Source: Vibrio splendidus (GTDB taxonomy: Bacteria; Pseudomonadota; Gammaproteobacteria; Enterobacterales; Vibrionaceae). Taken from it: a DNA stretch of 64,000 nt. Shown here one piece after another: positions 47,842 to 56,384 of the stretch. Location: assembly GCF_002873455.1 (NCBI RefSeq), contig NZ_MCUN01000007.1:124001-188000 (forward strand). Reading direction: 5' to 3'. The position numbers and the translations under genes are program-made. Within the stretch, counting starts at the first letter, position 1. Every line of letters starts with the position of its first letter. Under the pieces are notes generated by a model. That model did no database searches. It worked only from the letters and a program-made list of their open reading frames with translations, and had not been told where the DNA came from.

Positions 47842-47889
47842 AACTCTGAACAAGCATTAGCGGGCGTTGGTGTTGACTATAAGTTCTAA
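47842..47889 (+). pseudogene. Remnant of an outer-membrane protein C-terminus
   Basis: After an in-frame TAA, fifteen codons read NSEQALAGVGVDYKF and stop. This is the closing strand, with terminal Phe, of small Vibrio outer-membrane barrels. Nothing upstream continues the frame, so it looks like a leftover of a deleted gene. The rest of 47594-48042 holds nothing else I can identify. Confidence 0.45.
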
Positions 47890-48042
47890 TCATCGTGTGT
47901 AATCAGAGAGACATGTTGGCGTTTGACTTGACTATTTATTCAATTAATACGTGTGCTTACATCCTTTTAGCTTGTCGGGGTTCTCTACTATCCGTAGTAT
48001 GAAAAACTGTGTAAATATCGATTCATTTGACAAGGAAGTGCT

Positions 48043-48537
48043 TTGGAAATACAAATTAGACACCTCGAATTAACTGATAACCAAGATATATTTGATATTT
48101 ATCGCGATCCTTCAGTCTCTGAAAATACCTCACAAAAACCTTTCCTCAGTTCTGACCAAGTTGAAAGACTGTTCGGGCATTCTGACCACTTCACATTAGT
48201 GGCTGAAGTTTCCGAGAAGGTAGTAGGGCACTTAACCTTATTTATGACGACGAAGGTGAGAGACAGGCACTGTGCTGGGCTTGGTATAGCGATTCACCCT
48301 GAAGCCCAAGGTAAAGGGATAGGAAAGGCTTTGATGCAAGAGGCCATTAATCAGGCCGACAATTGGCTAAATTTAGTTCGTCTTGAGCTTGAGGTTCATG
48401 CCGATAACCATGCCGCGATTGCTTTATATGAACGAATGGGTTTTCAGTTAGAAGGCACCAAAAGGCTAAGTACGTTTAAAGCGGGTAAGTATATCGATAT
48501 GTTACTGATGTCGAGAATTCGACCGGATTGTCTTTGA
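48043..48537 (+). CDS. GNAT-family N-acetyltransferase (RimI/SpeG-like group)
   Basis: A 164-residue acetyltransferase with EIQIRHLELTDNQDIFDIYRD at the start (in parts), an acetyl-CoA motif HPEAQGKGIGKALMQEAI, VRLELEVHADNHAAIALYERMGF and FKAGKYIDMLLMSR. The pattern is of the L-amino-acid or ribosomal-protein acetyltransferase group; substrate unknown. TTG start at 48043 with AAGGAAG four bases upstream. Confidence 0.87.
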   Translation: MEIQIRHLELTDNQDIFDIYRDPSVSENTSQKPFLSSDQVERLFGHSDHFTLVAEVSEKVVGHLTLFMTTKVRDRHCAGLGIAIHPEAQGKGIGKALMQEAINQADNWLNLVRLELEVHADNHAAIALYERMGFQLEGTKRLSTFKAGKYIDMLLMSRIRPDCL

Positions 48538-48641
48538 TATCGAGCTAAATCGGTTCCTGCTATACAAATCGGTTTTTACTCTGTTAACGAGTAATTGATT
48601 AGTGAAATTCACACTGAATTCTGTATAGTGGCAACCGTTTG

Positions 48642-48708
48642 CTTCGTATAATCCCAATGATATGGTTTGGGGGTCTCTACCAGCTCCCGCAAAGTGCTGA
48701 TTACGAAG
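48642..48708 (+). ncRNA. Adenine-sensing purine riboswitch
   Basis: A full aptamer: P1 CTTCGTA/TACGAAG; P2 TCCCAA...TTTGGG with loop TGATATGG; P3 CAGC...GCTG with loop CCGCAAA giving the loop-loop kissing contact; the core junction TCTCTAC is present. The specificity base is T at 48701, in GATTACG, which selects adenine and not guanine. It closely resembles the add riboswitch of Vibrio vulnificus and sits in the leader of adenosine deaminase. A possible downstream helix pairs CTTACTCT (about 48733) with AGAGTAAG (about 48775), before the ribosome site, consistent with control of translation. Confidence 0.95.
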
Positions 48709-48812
48709 GGTTTAGATCACAATTGTGTTCTTACTCTTTGTAATGGCCTTCAAAAAACATCCTGTCTATTATACAGAGTAAGTGCACACCTAAAATCCAT
48801 AGTAGGTGAAAT

Positions 48813-49811
48813 ATGAACGTATTTATTCAAGGTCTTCCAAAAGTAGAGTTGCATCTACACATTGAAGGTTCGCTCGAACCTGAGTTGCTTTTCCAACTCG
48901 CTCAACGCAACGGCATTGACTTGCCTTACTCCTCTCCAGAACAACTAAGACGCGCATACGAATTTGATGATCTGCAGTCATTTCTTGATATCTACTATCA
49001 AGGTGCTGATGCATTGCGTACTGAACAAGACTTTTATGACTTAACATGGGCTTACATGAAACGTTGCAAAGCCGACAATGTTATTCACACTGAAATTTTC
49101 TTTGATCCTCAAACTCATACTGAGCGTGGTATTGCATTTGATATCGCAATTAATGGTATTCATCGTGCGCTAGAGTGTGCTCAGAAAGAGTTGGGAATTA
49201 CCTCTCAAATCATCGCATGTTTCCTGCGCCATTTATCTGAAGAGAGCGCAATTCAAACGTTCTCAGAGGTGTTAAAGCATCAGGATAAGATCATCGGAGT
49301 TGGCTTGGATTCTTCTGAATTAGGGCACCCACCAGAGAAGTTCAAGCGTGTATTCCAACAAGCGAAACAAGCAGGCTTCTTCACGGTGGCTCATGCAGGG
49401 GAAGAGGGGCCTGCACAGAACATTGTCGATGCAATTGAAATGCTCAGCGTAAGCAGAGTCGATCACGGTGTGCAGTGTATGACAGACGAAGCTCTGATAG
49501 CCGAATTGATTGAAACAAAAATGCCGCTGACCGTGTGCCCACTGTCCAATATTAAATTGCGTGTATTCGATGTGATGGAAGATCACAACATTGTCGAGCT
49601 GTTAAGACGAGGCGTGGCCGTGACGATTAACTCTGACGATCCTGCATACTTTGGTGGTTATATGTCGGATAATTTTAAGGCAGTGAGTCAAGCTCATGAC
49701 ATGACGGAGCAAGAACTCGCTCAATTTACTTTAAATGCTATAGAAGCGAGCTTTATTGAAGAATCGTTGAAGCAGCAATATCGCGATGTTGTTTTGGCGT
49801 ATATCGCTTGA
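48813..49811 (+). CDS. add: Adenosine deaminase
   Basis: A 332-residue enzyme (E. coli 333) converting adenosine to inosine, a purine salvage step. Zinc ligands His-14 and His-16 are in VELHLHIEGS; the catalytic HAGEEG, the DHGVQC His and the metal-binding SDDPAYFGG are present. It lies 104 bases downstream of an adenine riboswitch, so expression follows adenine level. A terminator is at 49921. Confidence 0.95.
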   Translation: MNVFIQGLPKVELHLHIEGSLEPELLFQLAQRNGIDLPYSSPEQLRRAYEFDDLQSFLDIYYQGADALRTEQDFYDLTWAYMKRCKADNVIHTEIFFDPQTHTERGIAFDIAINGIHRALECAQKELGITSQIIACFLRHLSEESAIQTFSEVLKHQDKIIGVGLDSSELGHPPEKFKRVFQQAKQAGFFTVAHAGEEGPAQNIVDAIEMLSVSRVDHGVQCMTDEALIAELIETKMPLTVCPLSNIKLRVFDVMEDHNIVELLRRGVAVTINSDDPAYFGGYMSDNFKAVSQAHDMTEQELAQFTLNAIEASFIEESLKQQYRDVVLAYIA

Positions 49812-49916
49812 GTTTAAAGTTTCGGTATGTGAAGCAAAAAATAAAAGCAAAAGGCGAAGTATAAGGTATAGATGAATGCGAACTAACTTTCGTAATTCTG
49901 TGATTTAGAAAGCCCA

Positions 49917-49946
49917 AAAAGGCCAACAAGTGTTGGTCATTTTTGT
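49917..49946 (+). terminator. Rho-independent terminator of add
   Basis: Stem GGCCAAC/GTTGGTC with short loop and a TTTTT run, about 110 bases after the stop. Confidence 0.8.
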
Positions 49947-50115
49947 TTCTGATTGCCCACGATTCATTAACGAAGCAAATGACTTAAGTTACTAAGATAT
50001 AATCTAAATAAAAACCTTTTTCATCCGAGAGGATGAACTATATTTAAAAGAGATTCAAATATCTGGAAATATAACGTCAACGTTGTATTTCGATTGCCGA
50101 AGGAGGAATGAATCG

Positions 50116-50832
50116 TTGTTAGACCCAACAATCAGTAAACAAATTCAGTGGCCTTGTGATTTGCCACAAGACTTTATAGATAGTCTGCTCGAAATCGCTG
50201 TTCTAAAAACGGGCATACACAGCCTAGAGATTACGAAAAAATTTCAAAACCTTCCGGGTGTTTTTTATATTCTTACAGGGTCCGCTGGTATCTGCTTTTC
50301 AACAGAAAGCATGAAAAGCTTGTCGGGTGGTGTGATAGGAAGGGGGGACTGGATCGGGGCGCTGTCGGTTCATGTCGACTACAGCCTTTTTGCTCTCGCT
50401 GAAGAGGTAGACCCCATCACAATGGTACTTTTCCCTTCAGATAAGATCTTAGATCTCGCAGAGAGAAAGTGCATGGTATTCAAATGGCTACTTCATTGCG
50501 GTGCAAAAGGTCAGTCTATCTGGATGCAAGCTTACTTGTCGTCTATCCATGAAAAAGAACAAAAAACAATTTATGTGTTGTTAGAACTAGCGGCACGACA
50601 AACGAATATTACTGGGGCAACGGTTAGTATCAACATTTCACAAAGTCAACTGAGCAACATCACTGGCATATCAAGGCCTAGGCTAAACGAGGTCCTCAAA
50701 GGGATAGAGCAACAGGGTTTGGTTAAGATACAAAGGGGGAAGGTTTCTATCACCAACGTTGAGCGCTTGTATGAGCATATTTCTCCGATGAATTTGATGA
50801 TACGAGATCCTGTTGCTGAGATTAAGGCGTGA
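50116..50832 (+). CDS. Crp/Fnr-family transcriptional regulator
   Basis: About 238 residues from a TTG at 50116 preceded by AGGAGG (an in-frame TTG further upstream at 50083 has none). The N-terminal cyclic-nucleotide-binding-like beta-barrel covers about residues 15-130 and the C-terminal winged helix reads SQSQLSNITGISRPRLNEVLKG with QGLVKIQRGKVSI. The cysteine cluster of Fnr is absent, and the Arg/Glu of cAMP binding is not evident, so the effector is unknown. Its target genes cannot be inferred. Confidence 0.82.
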   Translation: MLDPTISKQIQWPCDLPQDFIDSLLEIAVLKTGIHSLEITKKFQNLPGVFYILTGSAGICFSTESMKSLSGGVIGRGDWIGALSVHVDYSLFALAEEVDPITMVLFPSDKILDLAERKCMVFKWLLHCGAKGQSIWMQAYLSSIHEKEQKTIYVLLELAARQTNITGATVSINISQSQLSNITGISRPRLNEVLKGIEQQGLVKIQRGKVSITNVERLYEHISPMNLMIRDPVAEIKA

Positions 50833-50999
50833 AGCTCTAACAATACGAACTAACGTTTGGATGATTAGATTTTCAGTGTTTACTAAATAGCCCACAACAA
50901 AATTATGCACAGTGTTCTTTTAGGAACATACATTACAAGAGAAGATCTATAATGTTGACTCTAGATTTATAAATTAAATTAGAGCGGAATAGAATCATT

Positions 51000-51158
51000 A
51001 TGAAAATGGCTGTATTGGAATATAAAGTATTGGGGCTTGGTGATTGGATTAAAACAAGAGTTTCTAGCCGTTGTGCGCACATACTGGCAGCAGAATACAA
51101 AGCGCTAGGGTGGCCAACAAAAGTAGATGGCAAAGTGTTATCTTCTGAGCCTGTCTAG
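51000..51158 (+). CDS. Small protein (52 aa)
   Basis: A short ORF starting MKMAVLEYKVLGLGDWIKTR and ending SSEPV. It has coding-like composition and two Trp and two Lys-rich helices, an AG-rich site (GCGGAA) upstream and its own strong terminator at 51197. No family recognised. Confidence 0.55.
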   Translation: MKMAVLEYKVLGLGDWIKTRVSSRCAHILAAEYKALGWPTKVDGKVLSSEPV

Positions 51159-51196
51159 TTTACGTAGCTTAAATCATCTAGATAAATCTAGAAACC

Positions 51197-51227
51197 AAGA
51201 AGCTGGCAAAGAGCCAGCTTCTTTCGT
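51197..51227 (+). terminator. Rho-independent terminator of the 52-aa gene
   Basis: Eleven-base stem AAGAAGCTGGC / GCCAGCTTCTT with a five-base loop, followed by TTCGTTT. Confidence 0.8.
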
Positions 51228-51265
51228 TTGAACGAGAGATTTTATTTACTTGTTCGTAATCAAAT

Positions 51266-51925
51266 CTACTTGTTTACGTAATCTTTGAATGTCTGCTTCG
51301 TTTCAGCATCAGCCTTTTCGTACCAGAAATACAGCATTTCTTCAGCAGTATTCGCCGCGTTTGCGTCAATCTTTGCTGGTAGCGTTACTGGTTGAACAAC
51401 GGCCGCTGTTGCGCCTGCTGCTGTACCCATAGCTAGCGCTGCAATGCCGCCTTTCTTGTTGTACTCTTTCGCTTCTTGAGGGAACTTGCGACCAATCTGC
51501 ATCCCATCTTTCACTAGCTTGTCTTGTTTAACACTGATTGCATTCTGGTCTTCATCAACCAATTTCCAATCTAGGTTTTTAAAACCTTTCTTCGCTTCAG
51601 CGGTATTACGGTATTTAGGCATATCAAACGTCAATGCGGCGTCCGTAGCGCTAAAAGTTGCAATAACAGCGTCACTATCAACGAACTCACGGTCGTTACC
51701 TTTATCAAAAGCCAGCTGATATTGGAATACGATTTGGTTTTGGCCGTCTGGAACGGTTAGCGTTTTGTGAGAAGAGAAAAGACTACCGTCAAGATCTGGC
51801 TTAGCTTCATTAACCGCTAAGACATCTACGCTAGAAGGAACTTCAATTGTCACGTCAGCTAACACGTGTGGTGCTACGATAATTGTGGAAAGCAGCGCAA
51901 TGGATTGTAATGTTTTCATAATCAT
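51266..51925 (-). CDS. Exported DUF2057 (YccT/CsgI-like) protein
   Basis: A 219-residue precursor with signal peptide (ending VLADVT). The mature segment EVPSSVDVLAVNEAKPDLDGS, the PDGQNQIVFQYQ motif and the later Ala/Gly-rich stretch resemble DUF2057 members such as YccT, which affects curli export in E. coli. The functional link here is uncertain. Start may be the ATG at 51925 or 51919. Confidence 0.72.
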   Translation of the reverse strand: MIMKTLQSIALLSTIIVAPHVLADVTIEVPSSVDVLAVNEAKPDLDGSLFSSHKTLTVPDGQNQIVFQYQLAFDKGNDREFVDSDAVIATFSATDAALTFDMPKYRNTAEAKKGFKNLDWKLVDEDQNAISVKQDKLVKDGMQIGRKFPQEAKEYNKKGGIAALAMGTAAGATAAVVQPVTLPAKIDANAANTAEEMLYFWYEKADAETKQTFKDYVNK

Positions 51926-52026
51926 ACAGTTGTTTATGGGGAGTTAAATTACAATCTCATGCAGAACGAAGTATTTCAAGTTACCTTGTCTCGATTTGGT
52001 AAAATTCACCGAAACTTAACCTAAGC

Positions 52027-52455
52027 CTAATTTTTGAACGTATTAACTGTTCGGTTTTCATCTAGGTGAGTCTGCGACATTGATTTCTCCTCAGCTGCGC
52101 TATCATCATCGACTTCTTTTTGGGCCTGCGAGGACGGTAAAGAGATGTAAATAGGAATAATGGCTGAAACCCAAATGGCATAAATCGTCATCACTCGATT
52201 GAAAGCGACGAACCAGGTTTCGCTACCGGAACCCGACAAGTAGTAACCCAATAGAGTCAGCAGGGTGCAGATGATAGCCCACATGATAGTGGAAGATGAC
52301 TCTCCTGTTGTCGATGCGAGTAGCACAATCGTAATGTAGGGAACGGCCATAGCAATACCTAAAGGTACATGATAATCGACGGCGAAAATGATGGTTGCAC
52401 CAAGAGCTAAGAGCACGTTTGATCGCGTATTGGGTAAATTAAAGTTCCATGTCAT
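52027..52455 (-). CDS. Small membrane protein linked to a hybrid histidine kinase
   Basis: A protein of about 142 residues with three or four hydrophobic segments in the first 95 residues (for example VPLGIAMAVPYITIVLLAS), then a hydrophilic, acidic C-terminal tail. This membrane block resembles N-terminal sensor regions of some kinases but stands alone. The start is ATG 52455, with AAGTGAG seven bases upstream (a GTG at 52467 is also possible). It follows the kinase stop directly, so it is the third gene of the operon. Role unknown. Confidence 0.62.
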   Translation of the reverse strand: MTWNFNLPNTRSNVLLALGATIIFAVDYHVPLGIAMAVPYITIVLLASTTGESSSTIMWAIICTLLTLLGYYLSGSGSETWFVAFNRVMTIYAIWVSAIIPIYISLPSSQAQKEVDDDSAAEEKSMSQTHLDENRTVNTFKN

Positions 52456-52467
52456 GTGATATCTCAC

Positions 52468-54900
52468 TTAGCCTGTTTTACGTTGTTGATTGAGCTTGTT
52501 TATTAGGCGCGTAGCTTGGTGGCTATTGACCATCAGGCGGTTGATCAGTTGTTGGAGCAACTCGGCTTCTGGCATGACGTGACGCTCTGCTATCTGTTCC
52601 GCGAAAGTTGCGAGCTCCAATACTTCCGTCATTTCAAACTTTGAAGCAATGCTTATTACCGCGTGCAAAGTTTTATTCAAGTCATCGGGTTGGGCGCTCG
52701 AGAACAGCTCTATCAATTCATCAATTTCGTTTTCTAGCTCATCAACGAGAGAAGTTAAGCATTTGAGCTTCTCGTCTGATTTGAGAGCATCTTGCGCTAA
52801 TATTTGGCTACACGACAGTTCTTCCTCTGTGAGTGGTAGTTTGCTTTTGGGATGACGCGTTAACATGGTTATGTTGCTTTCATCTTTAGTTAAAAGGTTA
52901 TGTGCGTTTGCCAATTTATGTCGGTTAACCTCAAACTGGTGATGAAACTCATTGATGGCGTTTTGTAAGCTGTTTTTCTGTAATGGTTTGGTGAGAACAA
53001 AATCAGCCCCTGACATGATAAATTCATCGTGTGCTTCTTTAAATACGTCGGCTGTGCATGCGAAAACTACAGTAGTTAGCTTGAGTTCGTTACGAATTTT
53101 TTGAATCGCTTCTATACCGCTCATGTTGGGCATGTGGTTATCCATGATGATTAGGTCATATTGGTTTGAAGCCAATTTATCTAAGGCTTGTAAACCGTCG
53201 TAAGCATTCTCAACCGTTAAGTTTATCGACTCACAGAACTTCCTAATCACCATCGCGTTGATCTTGTTGTCTTCGACTAACAATACCGAAAAGTTGTCGA
53301 ATGTCTTATTGGTTTTTGTTGATGTATGAACGACGACTTTTTCTTCAAGTTCATTCATTTCTAGCGGAAGTGATATGGCAAATCGAGTACCCAAATTAGG
53401 CTGACTGGTAACCGTGATTGTGCCGCCCATCAGTTCGACTAACTGCTTAACAATAGAAAGTCCCAATCCTGTCCCACCAAACTTGCGGGTTGTTGAAAGC
53501 TCAGCTTGTTCAAAGGCTGTGAATATATGATCAAGCTTGTCTGCTGCAATGCCAATACCAGTATCAGTAACCAAAATGTTCACGCTTGGCGGGGTAGTTG
53601 GCGCAATTGAAAACTCGACTTCGACTTTTCCTGATGCAGTAAATTTGACCGCATTACCTACTAAATTAAATAGGATCTGACGCGTGCGTGCGGGGTCTCC
53701 CACCAACTGAATGTTGGTTGGTATGTTGTCTTTAATGATAAAAGCGAGGCCTTTGTCTTCAGCAAGAGGCGTCAGGGTTTTATCAAGATGTGTCACTACG
53801 TCTACGACTGAGAAAGGGCTATATTCAAGCTCAATTTTACCTTGTTCAACCTTAGAAAAATCAAGGATATCATTCAATATGGTGACAAGATGTTGGCCTG
53901 AATCGATGATGATTTGTGCTTGTTTGCGAGTGTCGGCGCTTTGCGAATCCTCTTTGATTATTTGAGCGATACCGAGTACGCCATTCATCGGCGTTCTTAA
54001 TTCGTGACTCATTGTGGCAAGGAATAAGGACTTAGCTTCGTTGGCTTTTTCTGCTTTGTCTGCCGCTTGTTGATAGGCAAGGTTGTTTCGGTTTAATTCA
54101 AAAATTCGGAAGATAAAGATAGCGAATGACAAGGCGAAAGTCAGTAGCGCAAGTGTAATGACGAGTTTAACTATGATGCTTTCTAGCTGGTCTTGAAGGT
54201 CGTTGAATCCATGTTCAATTTGCTCAATATATTCCATGCTGTGTATTGAAAGGACTTGAGATAACAGCTGGCTTTGTTGCTGATTAAGTTCGGTGAACGT
54301 GTTGGACAGGTTCGCCAATTTTGAGCTTATCTCTTGAGGCTGAATTTGGGTACCAGAAAACAACACGCTAGCAAGCAGTTCACTTTGAATGCTGATATCC
54401 GGTGTAGAGAGAGCATTTAACTTTTCTGAATCGTGTTCGCTTGTTGTTTCACGATTGTTTGCTGAATGACTATCAGTGAGTTGTAGCGTTAGGGATTGCA
54501 GTATGAACTGACGAGCGACACTCAACCCGACAAGCTTGTCGAGCGTATCGACATTCAATGTCGACGCATTGTGAAAACGCTCTAGTAAATGAGTGTTTTG
54601 CAAATCTTGAAAGAACGTAGAGTGGATGCTTTTACCCTGATAGCTACCCTTGAGCTCTTGCAGGTCTATTTCTAGGTTAACTAAGTTAGCAGACATTTGG
54701 TAAGGGTTTGAAATACCAACGAGAGCGGCATTGGTTACCTGATCCCGCATTTCTAAAACTTCATGCCCTAATTCGCGAACGGAATCCCCATATTCTGATA
54801 CTTTCCCATACTCGGAATAGGTCAGTATGATTAAGCTAACCAAGCCTACAAACAGTGAAATAAAGAATAAAAAGATGAGTCTTATCTTATTCATTTTCAA
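52468..54900 (-). CDS. Hybrid sensor histidine kinase with receiver and degenerate Hpt
   Basis: An 810-residue membrane kinase: helix (7-27), periplasmic sensor (30-240), helix (243-264), HisKA with His-299 in MSHELRTPMNG, HATPase (N box NLVGNAVKF, G boxes DTGIGIA and GGTGLGLSI), a receiver domain with phospho-acceptor Asp-587 in IIMDNHMP, and a C-terminal Hpt-like helical domain with His-746 in LNKTLHAVISI. The Hpt motif departs from the usual AHTLKGS, so its phosphotransfer is doubtful. It overlaps the upstream peroxidase gene by 14 bases, so sensing is likely tied to that enzyme. No response regulator gene is nearby. Confidence 0.87.
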   Translation of the reverse strand: MKMNKIRLIFLFFISLFVGLVSLIILTYSEYGKVSEYGDSVRELGHEVLEMRDQVTNAALVGISNPYQMSANLVNLEIDLQELKGSYQGKSIHSTFFQDLQNTHLLERFHNASTLNVDTLDKLVGLSVARQFILQSLTLQLTDSHSANNRETTSEHDSEKLNALSTPDISIQSELLASVLFSGTQIQPQEISSKLANLSNTFTELNQQQSQLLSQVLSIHSMEYIEQIEHGFNDLQDQLESIIVKLVITLALLTFALSFAIFIFRIFELNRNNLAYQQAADKAEKANEAKSLFLATMSHELRTPMNGVLGIAQIIKEDSQSADTRKQAQIIIDSGQHLVTILNDILDFSKVEQGKIELEYSPFSVVDVVTHLDKTLTPLAEDKGLAFIIKDNIPTNIQLVGDPARTRQILFNLVGNAVKFTASGKVEVEFSIAPTTPPSVNILVTDTGIGIAADKLDHIFTAFEQAELSTTRKFGGTGLGLSIVKQLVELMGGTITVTSQPNLGTRFAISLPLEMNELEEKVVVHTSTKTNKTFDNFSVLLVEDNKINAMVIRKFCESINLTVENAYDGLQALDKLASNQYDLIIMDNHMPNMSGIEAIQKIRNELKLTTVVFACTADVFKEAHDEFIMSGADFVLTKPLQKNSLQNAINEFHHQFEVNRHKLANAHNLLTKDESNITMLTRHPKSKLPLTEEELSCSQILAQDALKSDEKLKCLTSLVDELENEIDELIELFSSAQPDDLNKTLHAVISIASKFEMTEVLELATFAEQIAERHVMPEAELLQQLINRLMVNSHQATRLINKLNQQRKTG

Positions 54901-56017
54901 ACTCCACTAACATTTGAGGGCGGTTACCCGTTAGGGCTTCTAGGAACGCTTTAATTTCATCAATGGTTTGTTTTTCAAATGCCTTACCGAGTTGGCTCTC
55001 ACCCATAATTTTGATGGCTTCCTCTAACGTTTCGGTTTGACCATCATGAAAATAGGGCGCAGTGATCGCCACGTTTCGTAAGCTGGCGACACGGAAGAGG
55101 TGCTTGTCTTGTGGTTGTCCTGTAAACATAAATCGACCTTGGTCTTCACTTCGTTCTGAACCTGTTTTTGATAACCCAAAATAACCAAATCGCATGACCA
55201 TGCCACCGCCGATATTGGTTCCCTGGTGGCAACGAATACAGCCTTCATCTTGAAAGGTTTTCCAGCCTCGCTTGGCCGTACCAGAAAGTGCTGAATGATC
55301 GCCTCGCAAATACTGGTCGAAAGGAGAGTCAGGCGTAGTCAGCCCTTGAATAAACTCAATGAGCGCTGCTTTAATTGAAGCTTCGTTGATGCCCGTCGAT
55401 TGTTCTTCGAATAGACGGATGTAAGCCTTCGATTGGGATACATAGTTCGTGATGTGTTCCCAGTTTGAATCCATTTCATCAACGTTATGTACCGGGCCAT
55501 CGATTTGATCTGCAAGGTTGTTCACCCGACCATCCCAAAAAAATCGGTAGTTAAAGGCAGCGTTAAAAACGGTGAGTGAATTTCGCATTCCCGCTCCATT
55601 TACGCCAATGGAAATAGGAGTCACTTCAGCGCCATTGGTTTGTAGGCTATGACAACTTTCACAGCTGACACTTCGGTTTGACGATAAGTTAGGGTCTTTG
55701 AATAGCGCCCAACCTATCTTGGCAAGTGATTTGTCTATCTCGGTTGAATTTGGAATGGGGAAGATTTTTTGCTCTGAACGTACTGCCTGTTTGGTATCTT
55801 GTGAGTTTGTACTTAAGTCGTGTGCTGACGAGTGTGAATCATCATGGTCGATTTCATGAGAGTGACTGTCTTGGTGTTCAAAAGAGGCATGCATCTTTAA
55901 AGAAGCGGCGTCATAAACCAGTAAGCCTATCGAAACGCAAATGACAGTTATGCTTAATACTGCTAAATATGGCGTTTTCATAGCATTAGTTCCATCTAAT
56001 TTAGATAATTTTGGCAA
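54887..56017 (-). CDS. Membrane-anchored di-haem cytochrome c peroxidase
   Basis: A 376-residue protein of the CcpA/MauG family that reduces hydrogen peroxide in the periplasm. One N-terminal membrane helix (about residues 15-35) is followed by a His/Asp-rich linker (about 43-66) and two c haems: CESCH (119-123) and CIRCH (260-264). FNAAFNYRFFWDGRVNNL, GPVHN and NVAITAPYFHDGQTETLEEAI (in parts) are family landmarks. The TTG start at 56017 has AAGGA seven bases upstream. The anchor and His-rich linker are unusual for the family. It heads the operon with the hybrid kinase. Confidence 0.85.
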   Translation of the reverse strand: MPKLSKLDGTNAMKTPYLAVLSITVICVSIGLLVYDAASLKMHASFEHQDSHSHEIDHDDSHSSAHDLSTNSQDTKQAVRSEQKIFPIPNSTEIDKSLAKIGWALFKDPNLSSNRSVSCESCHSLQTNGAEVTPISIGVNGAGMRNSLTVFNAAFNYRFFWDGRVNNLADQIDGPVHNVDEMDSNWEHITNYVSQSKAYIRLFEEQSTGINEASIKAALIEFIQGLTTPDSPFDQYLRGDHSALSGTAKRGWKTFQDEGCIRCHQGTNIGGGMVMRFGYFGLSKTGSERSEDQGRFMFTGQPQDKHLFRVASLRNVAITAPYFHDGQTETLEEAIKIMGESQLGKAFEKQTIDEIKAFLEALTGNRPQMLVEFENE

Positions 56018-56292
56018 GTCAGAATCCTTCTGATTTCAAACCAATCTACACTGTGGATGATAGGTTTATATTTATAAACTTAGTTTCATAGTGCTTATGT
56101 TGCAAGAAGATGATGTAGCAAGAGCAAGAGGTTCAAGAAGACGTAATTGAATCGCTGACGTGACAAGGGGCATCGTTGGAGATAACACATCACTTAGGGG
56201 AAATGAGCGAGTTAACGGTGAATTCGGAAAACCTTGTTGTATAAAACTGAATTTTTTAAGATCTAGATTTAAAAAAACAAGACCTGATGTAG

Positions 56293-56330
56293 AAAAACCG
56301 CGGTCACTGCATAGAGTTACCACGGTTTTG
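56293..56330 (-). terminator. Terminator of the minus-strand sulfatase gene
   Basis: Eleven-base stem (one mismatch) AAAACCGCGGT / ACCACGGTTTT; on the minus strand it is followed by a TTTTT run. It lies about 55 bases after the sulfatase stop. Confidence 0.72.
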
Positions 56331-56384
56331 GTATTACATCATGTACTTTCTTTAAACAACTTGAATTACATGATCTAGATGGGC

